Shown here: piece by piece, positions 7,525-18,100 of the stretch
How positions within the stretch are numbered: position 1 is the first letter of the stretch
Layout: each line of letters begins with the position of its first letter
Source of the DNA: Ichthyosporea sp. XGB-2017a
Lineage: Eukaryota > Opisthokonta > Ichthyosporea
Assembly (NCBI GenBank): GCA_002811675.1
Contig: PDIM01010337.1
Location: 219,062 to 248,938 of the forward strand
Length of the DNA: 29,877 nt
Direction of reading: 5' to 3'
Translations under genes and position numbers: made by a program
Notes under the pieces: model-generated
Told to the model about the DNA's origin: nothing
The model's input: only the letters and a program-made list of their open reading frames with translations
Database searches by the model: none

Positions 7525-8625
7525 TTAAGATTCCATATCCTTCAAGGACTTAGCAATAAACTCGTACACGCTGAAGACCACACAGGTGGAGGGAAGAACT
7601 CGAACCACAGAGGGGGCCAACCCTCTGTAAAAACCTCTCAGTCCCTCTCGCCGATGTATGAGTCGGATGCAATCGACTGCACCCGCGTACTGAACCATCC
7701 CTGGCAAAGGGGCAGATCCACTGCTCCTTTGATTTTGCAGTCGGGAACGCACCACCTGGTATGGATATGTTGTCACTGTGGCAAAAACCTTGGACATGGC
7801 GGCCATGATCAAATACTCTGGCACGGACAGCTCTTTGTCTTCTTTGCCCTGTGTCTTTCCCTTGGACGATGTGCCATTACCCATTTCCATTGCATCTTTC
7901 TCGTCACTCGCTCTCCTTACATCCCTCTTACGGCGTAGGAAGATCTTCTTGAGCTCCTCGTAAGCCATGAACTGAAAAGCCCCATGTGAAACCCCCCACA
8001 AGCCCGGAACTAGCCCACGGTAAAATCCCGGAAATCCTTCCTCGCGCAAAATACGCCGCGCTGCATCCCGCATCCCCATATAAGAGCCATCTTTCTTCTT
8101 GCTCTCCTGCAGGCACATTCTTGTCTTTATCACCCAAACAGGATTTGTTACCAACAGAGTCATGGATCCAGCCACACTCGCTGCACACATGTGCCAGCCA
8201 GGCCCCAACTGGCTTCCCTCTTTTCCGCCATCTCCCCAACCGGCCTTTACCAAGAGATCTTTGACGGTCTGATAAGCAAAAAAGTATGATCCCCACGCCA
8301 TAGCCCCGCCAGTCAGGTTAGGGACACAACCCTCGTACAGACCCTTCAGACCATACTTACGCAGGATGCCTCTGGCCATTTCCCTCCCCGAGGGCACAAC
8401 ACCTGTCCCTTCACCTTGCGCAGTCGCCCCAGCTACCTGCAGCCGGATCTTAACCACGTCCAGAGGATGCAGCAACACATTGGCTACACAGCCTGCCGTC
8501 ACCCCTGCCACAGCATGATCCAGAGGTGCATATCGGAAATAGCTTCCACGGCGGGGCGGCTGAGGAGTCTTTATGACTGCTGCTGCATATGTGTCATCCC
8601 TCTCTGGGCTTTCACCCCCCTTCAT
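7525..8625 (-). CDS. SLC25A32: Mitochondrial carrier, SLC25A32/FLX1 (folate/FAD) type
   Basis: A 366-residue intronless member of the mitochondrial carrier family with three Solcar repeats and six membrane helices, acting in the inner membrane. The signature of each repeat is visible: HPLDVVKIRLQ (near residue 52), NPVWVIKTRM (near 160) and YPYQVVRSRLQNQ (near 285). The Trp in repeat 2 and the YPYQVVR form of repeat 3 are diagnostic for the folate/FAD branch (human SLC25A32, yeast FLX1); pyrimidine carriers of the Rim2 type have a different third repeat. Also typical are AWGSYFFAYQ and GLWGVSHGAFQFMAYEELKK. A hydrophilic insert (about 235-265) separates repeats 2 and 3. The start ATG follows an in-frame-stop region and gives a short polar N-terminus. 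Exact substrate (folate, FAD or NAD) cannot be decided from sequence. Confidence 0.9.
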   Translation of the reverse strand: MKGGESPERDDTYAAAVIKTPQPPRRGSYFRYAPLDHAVAGVTAGCVANVLLHPLDVVKIRLQVAGATAQGEGTGVVPSGREMARGILRKYGLKGLYEGCVPNLTGGAMAWGSYFFAYQTVKDLLVKAGWGDGGKEGSQLGPGWHMCAASVAGSMTLLVTNPVWVIKTRMCLQESKKKDGSYMGMRDAARRILREEGFPGFYRGLVPGLWGVSHGAFQFMAYEELKKIFLRRKRDVRRASDEKDAMEMGNGTSSKGKTQGKEDKELSVPEYLIMAAMSKVFATVTTYPYQVVRSRLQNQRSSGSAPLPGMVQYAGAVDCIRLIHRREGLRGFYRGLAPSVVRVLPSTCVVFSVYEFIAKSLKDMES

Positions 8626-9106
8626 TCAAGCAGCACAGAATAGATTTAATTCACCCACTCGTTCCCTTATCACGATCCCCCTCTACGAAGAGAAATACCA
8701 CCAACACAGGACAAGAACAGGAACACCACACAAGGGGCAGCCTCAAAGGAGTCACTCAAATCCACAGCTGCACTCCCCAGGCCCAGTACAGCGAGGGAGG
8801 GTGGAGGAGTGAATAGAGAGGAGGGGGAAAGCGACACTGTACAGCTGCTGCAGGCCGGGATACAGGGACCCTGGAAGAATTAGGGGTGGACCACGTGACC
8901 ATTCCCCCATATAAGGAAGGTGAATTATTTAGCAGCTACATAGCTAGATAGAGTTATATAGGTACCACAGTACAGTACTCCCTCTAGACCTGTACTCTGT
9001 GTCCTTTGGAGAGGGATGTATGGAACTACAACCAGATTCATTCATGCTGGCCAGGCTGAGAGTGCGTTAGTTCTACTTCCAGAGTCTCGATTGTGTAGAG
9101 GATAGG
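8626..9106. other. Divergent promoter region, carrier and repeat-protein genes
   Basis: A 481-bp gene-free stretch. The part near the carrier is plain. From 8880 on it has CCACGTGACC (about 8890), a CArG box at 8909, AT-rich TTATATAGG (about 8955) and GTACAGTACTC motifs (about 8970), all placed to serve the plus-strand gene at 9107. An upstream ATG at about 9017 could give a short uORF. No RNA gene seen. Confidence 0.45.
8909..8918. promoter_or_regulatory. CArG box CCATATAAGG
   Basis: An exact CC(A/T)6GG match, 189 bp upstream of the large repeat gene, with GGAAGG overlapping its right end and CACGTGACC 20 bp to the left. The TATAA inside it could also act as a TATA element. Confidence 0.5.
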
Positions 9107-12100
9107 ATGGACCGCAAGGGTGCCTTGCGAGGGTCAAGGCCTCGCAGTAATACGGCCCCAAAGTTCCTTTCGTTCCTACCAGACTATTTTGATTCAATCG
9201 GAAATAATGCATCACCAACTAGTGCTCGACGACGCAGGGGAAGCGTCAGTGGGGGGTCGAGAAGGTCATCCCGAGAAAGGACGCATGACTTAGGGGATCG
9301 TGCTGTTTTGGGGGGTGCGAAAAGGCGTAGTGAATCGAATCTGTTCGAAGACGGGGAAGTAAAGCTATCGGGGAAGGGGAAAAGGGCATCACATAAAAGT
9401 GAAATGACATTGGAAGACAAGTTGAAGCTGTTCGAAGAAAACTGTGAGGAGGGAAGCCAATACGGGGGTGCAATGGATGGGGCAGAGAGTATGTACTCAC
9501 GTTATACAACTAAAAGCGCTCCTGGAGTTGTCCCAGAAGAAGAACCACAAGAGATGCAGGTAACCACTGAGATGCTATCACCAAGTACAACCAGACTCAC
9601 TCGAACTACTAAACATGTCACTAGCACAATTGTAAAGATGAAAAAGGGGGACCTAGAAGGGGCTACTGTCACTAAGTTACACAGGTCAAAAAGTGGGGAT
9701 CTACTTGAGAAAGAGAAAGAAAATGGTGAGGAAACGAAAACCACACACGACATTGACATCAAGGGAAAGACCAGTATCGAGAAAGATAAGGTGGGAGAAA
9801 AAGCAGTAGGGGACGGCACTGACGAGAAATTTGAAAAGGAAAACAAAGGTAAGACTTTCGGAGAAGACCGTTCCGCAAACATAGAGCAAGAAATCTCGTC
9901 AGATGACCACGCCACGAAGAAGAGCAAAACGAAAAAGGATAAGGAAAAAAAGAAACATAAAGAAAAGAGTAAGGATAAAGATAAAACAAAAGAAACAGGT
10001 ACAAATGAAGAAAACAGTCAAGAGGGAGAGGAGACCGCAAAGAAACATAAACATAAGCATAAGCACAAGCATAAGCATAAACACGGCGACAGTAAAGAAA
10101 CTTCATCCAAAGCGTCTGATGTGTGTGCAAGTCAAGAGCATATTACTAATGCGACCCCAAGTCTTCTCAAACAATTATGGCAGGGCTCCGACCCAGCTGA
10201 GCAGAGGGAAGGTCTAAAGAAGGAGGAGAGTGAGCCTTCAATCTCCCTCAAAGAGAAAAAGAAGCACAAAAAAAAGGACAAAAGTTCAGATGTTGATGCA
10301 AAAGAAAAGAAGAAGCGAAAGTCGAAACATAAACCCCATTCCAAATTGGGAGAAACGGAACCACAAAGCACTGATTCTCTTACAGCCATAAATAGCTCTT
10401 TAAATCCGACTGTAAAACCTGAAATGGCTTATGACAGCGATGCTGACTCAATACATGAACCAATAGACTTCTCTTCCCACAAAGAACAACCATCGCACTC
10501 ACCATATACTAAAAAAGCAGCCAGTGAGATTCCCACCTGTTCCGAACCCGCAACGAATACGCCAAGAGGCGTGCCTCTAAAAGCGGACAAAAAGAAAGTA
10601 GCACAGCTTTTGGAGACTTTTGAAGATGAGTCAGGTGGGGCGTCTACTTCTAAAGAGAACGTGGAGAAGAAGGTGGAGGCAGTTACAGTAGAATCATCTA
10701 GCACTGACCCCACGCCTGCGAAGAAGAAGCTTGGAAGTTTACTTCTGAAAGCGGACAAAAAGAAAGTAGCACAGCTTTTGGAGACTTTTGATGATGAGTC
10801 AGGTGGGGCGTCTACTTCTAAAGAGAACGTGGAGAAGAAGGTGGAGGCAGTTACAGTAGAATCATCTAGCACTGACCCCACGCCTGCGAAGAAGAAGCTT
10901 GGAAGTTTACTTCTNNNNNNNNNNNNNNNNNNNNNNNNNNNNNNNNNNNNNNNNNNNNNNNNNNNNNNNNNNNNNNNNNNNNNNNNNNNNNNNNNNNNNN
11001 NNNNNNNNNNNNNNNNNNNNNNNNNNNNNNNNNNNNNNNNNNNNNNNNNNNNNNNNNNNNNNNNNNNNNNNNNNNNNNNNNNNNNNNNNNNNNNNNNNNN
11101 NNNNNNNNNNNNNNNNNNNNNNNNNNNNNNNNNNNNNNNNNNNNNNNNNNNNNNNNNNNNNNNNNNNNNNNNNNNNNNNNNNNNNNNNNNNNNNNNNNNN
11201 NNNNNNNNNNNNNNNNNNNNNNNNNNNNNNNNNNNNNNNNNNNNNNNNNNNNNNNNNNNNNNNNNNNNNNNNNNNNNNNNNNNNNNNNNNNNNNNNNNNN
11301 NNNNNNNNNNNNNNNNNNNNNNNNNNNNNNNNNNNNNNNNNNNNNNNNNNNNNNNNNNNNNNNNNNNNNNNNNNNNNNNNNNNNNNNNNNNNNNNNNNNN
11401 NNNNNNNNNNNNNNNNNNNNNNNNNNNNNNNNNNNNNNNNNNNNNNNNNNNNNNNNNNNNNNNNNNNNNNNNNNNNNNNNNNNNNNNNNNNNNNNNNNNN
11501 NNNNNNNNNNNNNNNNNNNNNNNNNNNNNNNNNNNNNNNNNNNNNNNNNNNNNNNNNNNNNNNNNNNNNNNNNNNNNNNNNNNNNNNNNNNNNNNNNNNN
11601 NNNNNNNNNNNNNNNNNNNNNNNNNNNNNNNNNNNNNNNNNNNNNNNNNNNNNNNNNNNNNNNNNNNNNNNNNNNNNNNNNNNNNNNNNNNNNNNNNNNN
11701 NNNNNNNNNNNNNNNNNNNNNNNNNNNNNNNNNNNNNNNNNNNNNNNNNNNNNNNNNNNNNNNNNNNNNNNNNNNAAGAGAACGTGGAGAAGAAGGTGGA
11801 GGCAGTTACAGTAGAATCATCTAGCACTGACCCCACGCCTGCGAAGAAGAAGCTTGGAAGTTTACTTCTCAAAGCGGACAAAAAGAAAGTTGCACAGCTT
11901 TTGGAGACTTTTGAAGATGAGTCAGGTGGGGCGTCTACTTCTAAAGAGAACGTGGAGAAGAAGGTGGAGGCAGTTACAGTAGAATCATCTAGCACTGACC
12001 CCACGCCTGCGAAGAAGAAGCTTGGAAGTTTACTTCTCAAAGCGGACAAAAAGAAAGTTGCACAGCTTTTGGAGACTTTTGAAGATGAATCCGGTGGGGC

Positions 12101-14737
12101 GTCTACTTCTAAAGAGAACGTGGAGAAGAAAGTGGAGGCGGTTGCAGTAGAATCATCTAGCACTGACCCCACGCCTGCGAAGAAGAAGCTTGGAAGTTTA
12201 CTTCTCAAAGCGGACAAAACGAAAGTAGCACAGCTTTTGGAGACTTTTGATGATGAATCCGGTGGTGGCGGTACAATTAAAAATGCTGATGAGATAGCGC
12301 CTTCATCGGAAAGCCCGAAAAAGTGCTCCCTCAAAGATCGTCTGAAGCGGCAAAAATCCAAAAAGAGTATTGATTCTTCTACAGAAACTATGATGATTGA
12401 GGATAACAAGAGGGTGGGGCCTTTACGACGCAAGTCATCGCAGATTCTCCGAGTTCCCGCTAACGTTATTTTGAACGATGATGCGAAGGAATCATCTGCA
12501 TTTGAAGAAGAGGATATTAACGATGCAAACGAATCCCGAGGAAAAGTGGAACGTGAAATACCCAATCACAGTCCCTCACAGAGTGGCGTATTTGGAGCAC
12601 AACAGTTGCGGGTCGACCAAAAGGAAAGTAGAGATTATGGGGCGCAGGAAGTAGTCAACGAACATATGCCACCTGACAAAGAGGCTGTGCACCAGCGCAA
12701 GAGCGTAGAAGAAACAGAAAGCGAGCGTCTTAATCGGGTTCGATGTGCCGAAGAGGTCGACGAACAACGGTTGCGCGAAGAGGAGGCAGAACGTGAGCGT
12801 CTGGAACAGATCCGTCTTGCCAAGGAAGCCGAGGAGCAACGGGCGCGTGAAGAGGAGGCAGAACGTGAGCGTCTGGAACAGATCCGTCTTGCCAAGGAAG
12901 CCGAGGAGCAACGGTTGCGTGAAGAGGAGGCAGAACGTGAGCGTCTGGAACAGATCCGTCTTGCCAAAGAAGCCGAGGAGCAACGGGCGCGTGAAGAGGA
13001 GGCAGAACGTGAACGTCTGGAACAGATCCGTCTTGTCAAGGAAGCCGAGGAACAACGGTTGCGCGAAGAGGAGGCAGAGCTTGAACGCCTTGAAAAGATC
13101 CGTCTTGCCAAAGAAGCCGAGGAGCAACGGTTGCGTGAAGAGGAGGCAGAACGTGAACGTCTGGAACAGATCCGTCTTGCTAAAGAAGCCGAGGAGCAAC
13201 GGGCGCGTGAAGAGGAGGCAGAACGTGAACGTCTGGAACAGATCCGTCTTGCCAAAGAAGCCGAGGAGCAACGGTTGCGTGAAGAGGAGTCAGAACGTGA
13301 GCGTCTGGAACAGATCCGTCTTGCTAAAGAAGCCGAGGAGCAACGGGCGCGTGAAGAGGAGGCAGAACGTGAACGTCTGGAACAGATCCGTCTTGCTAAA
13401 GAAGCCGAGGAGCAACGGGTATTTGAAGAAGCGGCAGAACATAAAGGACTCGCAAAAAGTAAACCTGGTAGGAAGTGCACAAGGCAGTCGGTAAACGAAA
13501 AAGGGGTTGGACTGGAGTTCGAAGATGAAAAGGGAAAATGTCTAATGGAGAATATTTCAAGAAGAAGCTCAGCTGAACGTATGCAAGACCAATTAGAAAT
13601 TTCGTCAAGATCATCTAGTGGAAGTAGTGGAAGTTATGTTGACGAAATTCGAAAAAAATTTGAAGAGGGGCCTAAAGAAGTGAAACCCCCAGGTTTGGTA
13701 GAGGAAAGTAAGGAAGACATTCGTTTAAGGGAAATTCTTTCAGAAAACCCCTTTAAAACAATGCAGATGGATGGCAGAGATTTCAGTTGCGGACCGGATA
13801 GTAATGATATGAATTCAATAAGTAGAGAGTCTTTGAGTAGTTTGTCTGTATCTTCAGGTGATGGTAGTGCAAGTGGGACATCGGATAGTTCGAGTACTTC
13901 TTCATCTTCTGTTTCAGAGAGCGAAGAAGAAGGTGAAGATCTTGTAGATGCAAATCGTTGTACCAAAATATCTCTACCTGTTGAAGAGCGAGTCGAGAAT
14001 CATATTGCGCCAATGCGGGTGGAGAGCAAGGATGCGGACCCAGTGGCGGAAGACCTGATTGATGAATCTGAAAAAGAACAAAATGTGCAATTAGACAATG
14101 GCACAGTGAATTCCGAGCCCATAGTCACAGATACTGAATTACCTGAAGATAGCCTTGTTAGCAAGAAGAGTGAATGTAAGTTTTCGATAAAATGTAATGT
14201 AAAAGCCTGATTTGACAGACGCATTTATTTAGCATTTTCTTTTTTGTTATAACAATAGATACCCAGAAGTCTGAGTTGGAGTTGAGAGAGATTCTTATTG
14301 ATTTACACTCCAAAGTAAATGCAAACTCGTCCATGCTTATGAAAGCAATGGGCGATCGAGAGGATTTGAATAGCGAACGAATAGCGCTTAAGCGAAGACT
14401 TGATGTCCTGAGAGAGGGTGAAAGAGCCCTCAGTGCCAGCCCTTTCCATGGTCAGAAAGGTTCGAATCTTGTCGCACGGAGCCTTATCGCCTCTACCGAA
14501 GCATCCAATGCTGAGCAGCAAGGCTATGGAAGATCTGAAATCGATAATCAGTTGATGCTTAACCTGGCACATATCATGTCTGAAAGTGAGTTGACCTGTA
14601 TACAAACCCAGCTTACAGAGAAACTTCGAGATTTCTCTTCTGAACTTCTAGATTTGATGGATGAACAGGATAATCTTCGCGCTGAAAAGAAGAAACTTTC
14701 TAAGAAACTCGTGGATCTAACAGGAAGTGAATTTTGA
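9107..14737 (+). CDS. Giant low-complexity protein with two tandem-repeat arrays and a coiled-coil C-terminus
   Basis: Two exons, 9107-14175 and 14259-14737, joined by an 83-bp intron; the split codon (T/AT) gives Tyr. I know no homologue. In order: a Ser/Arg-rich start (SARRRRGSVSGGSRRSSRER), Lys/Glu-rich disordered sequence with a seven-unit KH run (near 10044-10085), a 56-residue tandem array (10580 to about 12266) broken by an assembly gap of 861 Ns, a basic segment, a 24-residue charged-helix array (12756-13403) expected to form a long single alpha-helix or coiled coil, a Ser-rich acidic stretch, and a C-terminal coiled coil (exon 2) with RDFSSELLDLMDEQDNL near the end. The reading frame differs on the two sides of the gap because the gap length is wrong. 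No signal peptide or membrane segment is seen. A cytoskeletal or scaffold role is a guess. AATAAA is at 14797. Confidence 0.75.
10580..12266 (+). repeat. 168-bp (56-residue) coding tandem array
   Basis: Units start at 10580 and 10748 on the left of the gap and, in exact register, at 11703 (mostly in the gap), 11871, 12039 and 12207 on the right. Each encodes KADKKKVAQLLETFEDESGG, a STSKENVEKKVEAV block, VESSSTDPTP and AKKKLGSLLL. Copies are nearly identical in DNA; differences are single changes such as Glu/Asp in FEDES/FDDES and Thr/Ala in AVTVE/AVAVE. The last copy (12207) departs after DDESGG. The near identity indicates recent expansion or homogenisation. Confidence 0.95.
10915..11775. 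other. Assembly gap (861 Ns) inside the 168-bp array
   Basis: The gap lies inside the tandem array, as expected where short reads collapse. Its length is not compatible with the register of the flanking repeats or with the reading frame (see findings), so 861 is an estimate and not a measured size. Confidence 0.98.
12684..13475 (+). repeat. 72-bp (24-residue) coding tandem array with decayed end copies
   Basis: Nine well-kept units start at 12756, 12828, 12900, 12972, 13044, 13116, 13188, 13260 and 13332, each encoding the pattern EEQR(L/A)REEEAERERLEQ plus IRLAKEA. One decayed copy precedes them in register (12684, AVHQRKSVEETESERLNRVR) and one follows (13404, AEEQRVFEEAAEHKGLAKSK). The alternating acidic and basic residues at i, i+4 spacing predict a stable single helix or coiled coil. 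Confidence 0.95.
14176..14258 (+). other. Intron (83 bp) of the repeat-protein gene
   Basis: Donor GTAAGT at 14176 and acceptor ATAG ending at 14258 after a T-rich tract. It is a phase-1 intron, and removing it joins the two open frames exactly. Reading through instead adds a short tail and stops at 14210. The alternative CAG at 14266 would break the frame. Confidence 0.85.
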
Positions 14738-14936
14738 TGAATCCCAAAAGCCATTAGGCAATTTCAACTCTCCTTTGTCAATATGCTGTAATGGTCAATA
14801 AAAGTATCTCCGTTACAGGGAGAGTTTCACACTACAGCTGGATTACCACACCCCTACACATTCCCCTAAAGTCCTCATCCACACATGATGTCACATGTGC
14901 CTTGTGAGGGCTTTTTGGCACAAATGCCAGAATAGC

Positions 14937-14946
14937 CTTATATGGG
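14937..14946. promoter_or_regulatory. CArG box CCTTATATGG
   Basis: An exact CC(A/T)6GG match, 142 bp upstream of a TATATAA box and 321 bp upstream of the protease 1 ATG. The right flank reads GGGAATA. Confidence 0.5.
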
Positions 14947-15078
14947 AATAATGTGTGCCTATTTGAGGGAACATAGAATAATTGTATTGCCACAGAGAGG
15001 CTTCCTGCTGCCTGTGACTGGACTGCTCTAAACGCCAACTGTGTGTTGAAGGGGAAGGTGGGACAATAAGCACAGGTT

Positions 15079-15085
15079 TATATAA
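15079..15085 (+). promoter_or_regulatory. TATA box of protease 1
   Basis: TATATAA about 180 bp upstream of the start codon, which implies a leader of about 150 nt. Confidence 0.45.
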
Positions 15086-15267
15086 GAAGTATCAGTGTAG
15101 ATCAAGGGCAAAGAAGAAAAACAGAGAAAAAAAAAGAAGCATACAATGGAATTGGGGATTGGGGCATGAGTTGGGAAAGGGAAATTTAGATTCATTGGCT
15201 GTGTAGAGTGAGATTCCGATAGCTATTCGATAGACCGATAATAACTGTTTGCATATATCTGAGAAAC

Positions 15268-17984
15268 ATGCAAGAAGCAATTCTCCTCAGGATCCTCTTA
15301 GGGTCTTTTATATTTTTACTTCTTCTGCTGCAGGGAACCCAAGGAAGCAGCGGGAGTCAGGGAAGGGTCGTGTATGGAAATGACGATAGAAATGAGCCTG
15401 CCTCGGTAAGTATTGTTCGCGAAGTTTTTAGTCATATAGACAAACCGACTGATCGCCTGAACACGCCACTCCCCGAACTCCTTCTTGTTTATTATCTGTT
15501 TAGCTGAGTGATGCCAAGTCACAGAAGATTGCTAGCGCCAGTGTTGCACTGATAAAAAAGACAATGTTGGAGTTCAAGTCTTCAACACAAACATATGAGC
15601 CTACTGTAATTTCCACTCTCACAAAGGTTGGAGGATTGCCCCTGTGCACTAATGTAAAATATTATAACCAGCCCGATTTGGCTTATTGCTCAGCTGCTTT
15701 GGTTTCCAACAATGGTGATCCTCTAAAGGATGGAGATCCTCTGGTAATATTAACCGCTGGTCACTGCATTCCGTCACAGTCAGAATGTGAAAAAATATAT
15801 TTTGTATTTGATTTCAAGAATCCCTCGACGACAGCGCCATATTCAACAGGGAAGTTTCCTGAAAAAGATGTGTATGTGTGCGATAGAATCATCGATGTTC
15901 AGGCGGTGCAAATGGGTGTGGATTACGCTGTAGTCAGAATTAAACCTGTCAATGCAGACTCGGCTGGCTCGGGGGCGAGCAATAGGGTGCCAATGAATTT
16001 TCTGTCCAATGCTGTTCCTTCTGTTGGAGAGAGCTTAGCTATCGCTGGTTTCCCGCTGGGTATACCTTTGAAGATATCTCGGGGGGGGGTTGTAAAATAT
16101 GTCAATACCACAGATGGATTCTGGCTCCTTGCTAATGTGGATTCTTTTTCTGGTAACTCAGGGGGTATGATTGTAAGAGATGATGATAACGTGATTGTTG
16201 CTCTCATATCCCGAGGGAATGCGGATGTCATTCAGAGCTCAACTAACTCTGATTGTTGGGAGTATAATGTGTGTAGTGACACAGACGGATGTGCAGGCAA
16301 ATCGTTTGAGCTTGCCTACACAACAATTGCCTTTGAACAAGTACTTCCAGGTTATAGTGGAATTGAAACAATGCCATTAGGAAGTCAGCATACATATATC
16401 ATGTATCCAGGTATTTTTCAGAGCGATGCGAATATCCCCTCTTTAGAACCAGGAATGAGTGGAACAAAAAGCTACAATCCGTTTGTTTTCCCAGTGAGCA
16501 TCCACAACTCTAAATCAACTTCAATGAACGTTCAATCCGCCCTCTCAGCATCATCGCAGGCATCATCCACTCCTTTGTTTATACTAGAAGCACCTCCAGG
16601 GTCCAGTCAGCCAACAGTTCCTATCAAGCCCGTGTCTACCTATTCGTTCACGTTACAGTCTTTACAAAGTAAGAAACTGTGGCTTGCTGCCAATTTTACT
16701 TCTTGGGAAAATAGTGATAATGGAAAATACAGTCCTGTAACACTGAAAGTGACAGACAATGACAGCTCGCGAAGCAGGTACATGCAATATGGATATTCAG
16801 CAGCTGCATGGATTTGCAACACTAACAAAACCTACACTGCATTTATGTCGAACTTTACTTTTCGAGGAGATACATTCACTTGTTTGGGAAAAGAATCGTT
16901 GTACAAGTCGACAGCAACTTTTGTATTCGTTCCCTTAATTGATGGGCTTATTAAAGTGACCACGTGTGGCCTGACTATTCAAAGCACTGTCCTATCCATT
17001 TCAGAAATTTTAAATGACTATAGCATCGCAAATCTATCTTGCGCAGGTAGTGGAACATGCTCTACCACCCAGTCTGAAATTCGTGACTATCAAGTTTATG
17101 CCAACAAAACATATGTTATCCACGCAAGCTATTTGGATTATCAGGAGATAACAAGTGAGCCATCATTTTTTGAAAATCAATCTGCTTCAGGTACCAGTAC
17201 TTCCAGTGGAGACGTTCCCATGTCGTTATATATATACTCTTCAACCCCAGGCATGAAGTTTGTTTGCTCTGCTGCGTCTCAAACTGATTCAAGCAATCCT
17301 ACAACCAATAACCCCACCACAACTACCTCGGTGTCACCAACTCCTTCAGGCGAAGTTTCTTCTATTGCTGTCACAGTTCTATCTGCTGAACAAGGTAAGC
17401 AAGCTGTAACATTTACCTTGCTTAAAACGACAGAGTCCAAGTTTGCAGAAGTTGTCGAGGACTTCAAAAAAATACTTTCCAGTCAACTGAATGTTCAACT
17501 TTCTTCTGCAAAGCGCCGTCGTAATTTTGAAGAAGCTGCGGCAGGACTCCCAAGAGTCACCAAAGATGGCCTTGGAACAGTTTTAATTGAAAGTGAATAT
17601 GTACCATCGTTTGGGAAGGATAGTGGCCTTACTCGTCGTCTGTTTTACAATCGACGTGCTTCCAGTAAGCAATCCAGAGGGTCTGTCGTCACAGCCGCTG
17701 ATATTTATATTTTCTCTGTGGTTTCGTCATTGAGTGGAGACCTTATTGTGACTCTAGCGATTGAAGCTGTCAATACTCAATCCGGAGATCGTTTCGTGGT
17801 TTCAGCTGAAAGTCAAGTGGTCCGTGCATTAAATTCTATTCAAAATCAAGTAGCAACCACATTAGGAATTGCTTTGGAGAGCGTTTCCGCGACACCGAAG
17901 CAGCCATCTTCAGCAACAAGCAATAAGCAAATAACCATGACGTACATAGCTGCATGCCTGATCATAGCACTTTCGATTGCATAA
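15268..17984 (+). CDS. Secreted trypsin/V8-like serine protease with GPI-anchor-like tail (protease 1)
   Basis: Two exons, 15268-15405 and 15504-17984, giving 872 residues. Exon 1 is a signal peptide (ILLRILLGSFIFLLLLLQG) plus a short linker VVYGNDDRNEPAS. The protease domain spans about residues 60-300 and has the full triad: His133 in LTAGHCI, Asp186 in VDYAVVRI and Ser265 in FSGNSGG. GNSGG, with Asn in place of the chymotrypsin Asp194, is the form seen in V8/glutamyl-endopeptidase-like S1 enzymes. Behind it lie beta-rich, Cys-containing segments resembling bacterial pre-peptidase C-terminal domains (about 420-600), a Thr/Pro/Ser linker (about 605-640), and a further domain with a dibasic-rich middle. 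The last 15 residues are hydrophobic (IAACLIIALSIA) after a small-residue stretch, as in GPI-anchor signals. It is a paralogue of the gene at 18101-20641, with which it is tail to tail. Substrate unknown. Confidence 0.85.
15406..15503 (+). other. Intron (98 bp) of protease 1
   Basis: Donor GTAAGT at 15406 and acceptor TTTAG ending at 15503; phase 0. It separates the signal-peptide exon from the mature protein. Splicing joins NEPAS to LSDAKSQK in frame; exon 2 then runs open for 2481 bp. Confidence 0.88.
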
Positions 17985-17991
17985 AAGTAAA

Positions 17992-18051
17992 TAAAACCAA
18001 AGCCAATAGAGCAAATTACATAACAGTAATTCATCGTAAATTCCATTTATT
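17992..18051. terminator. Facing poly(A) signals of the two proteases
   Basis: Plus-strand AATAAA at 17992-17997 starts 8 nt after the protease 1 stop. Minus-strand AATAAA at 18051-18046 is 50 nt after the protease 2 stop. The 116-bp interval serves both 3' ends. Confidence 0.55.
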
Positions 18052-18100
18052 AAGATAAATATATAGGGCACATAATATTCTCCACTGTTGAGCTTCCTCG

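Larger units (their letters stand above)
14738..15267. other. Intergenic: 3' end of the repeat gene and promoter of protease 1
   Basis: AATAAA at 14797-14802 ends the upstream gene. The rest is a promoter-like stretch: CACATGTG palindrome near 14892, CArG box at 14937, a near-CArG CCTATTTGAG at about 14958, and TATATAA at 15079-15085 followed by a purine-rich AAGAAGAAA leader. No gene seen. Confidence 0.45.

Noticed and set aside
10899-11824. ORFs that end or start inside the N gap, and a 552-residue minus-strand ORF across it
   Set aside because: They exist only because Ns are read as open; the repeat register shows the frame continues across.
12635-13480. Long minus-strand and alternate plus-frame ORFs (281 aa Ser/Arg-rich, 249 aa) across the 72-bp array
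   Set aside because: A 72-bp repeat without stops is open in several frames. These are shadows of the coding frame, and only the plus frame joins with the flanking exons.
14210-14210. TGA at 14208-14210 as the end of the repeat gene
   Set aside because: A GTAAGT donor precedes it and an in-frame acceptor follows, with a further 160 codons of coiled coil.
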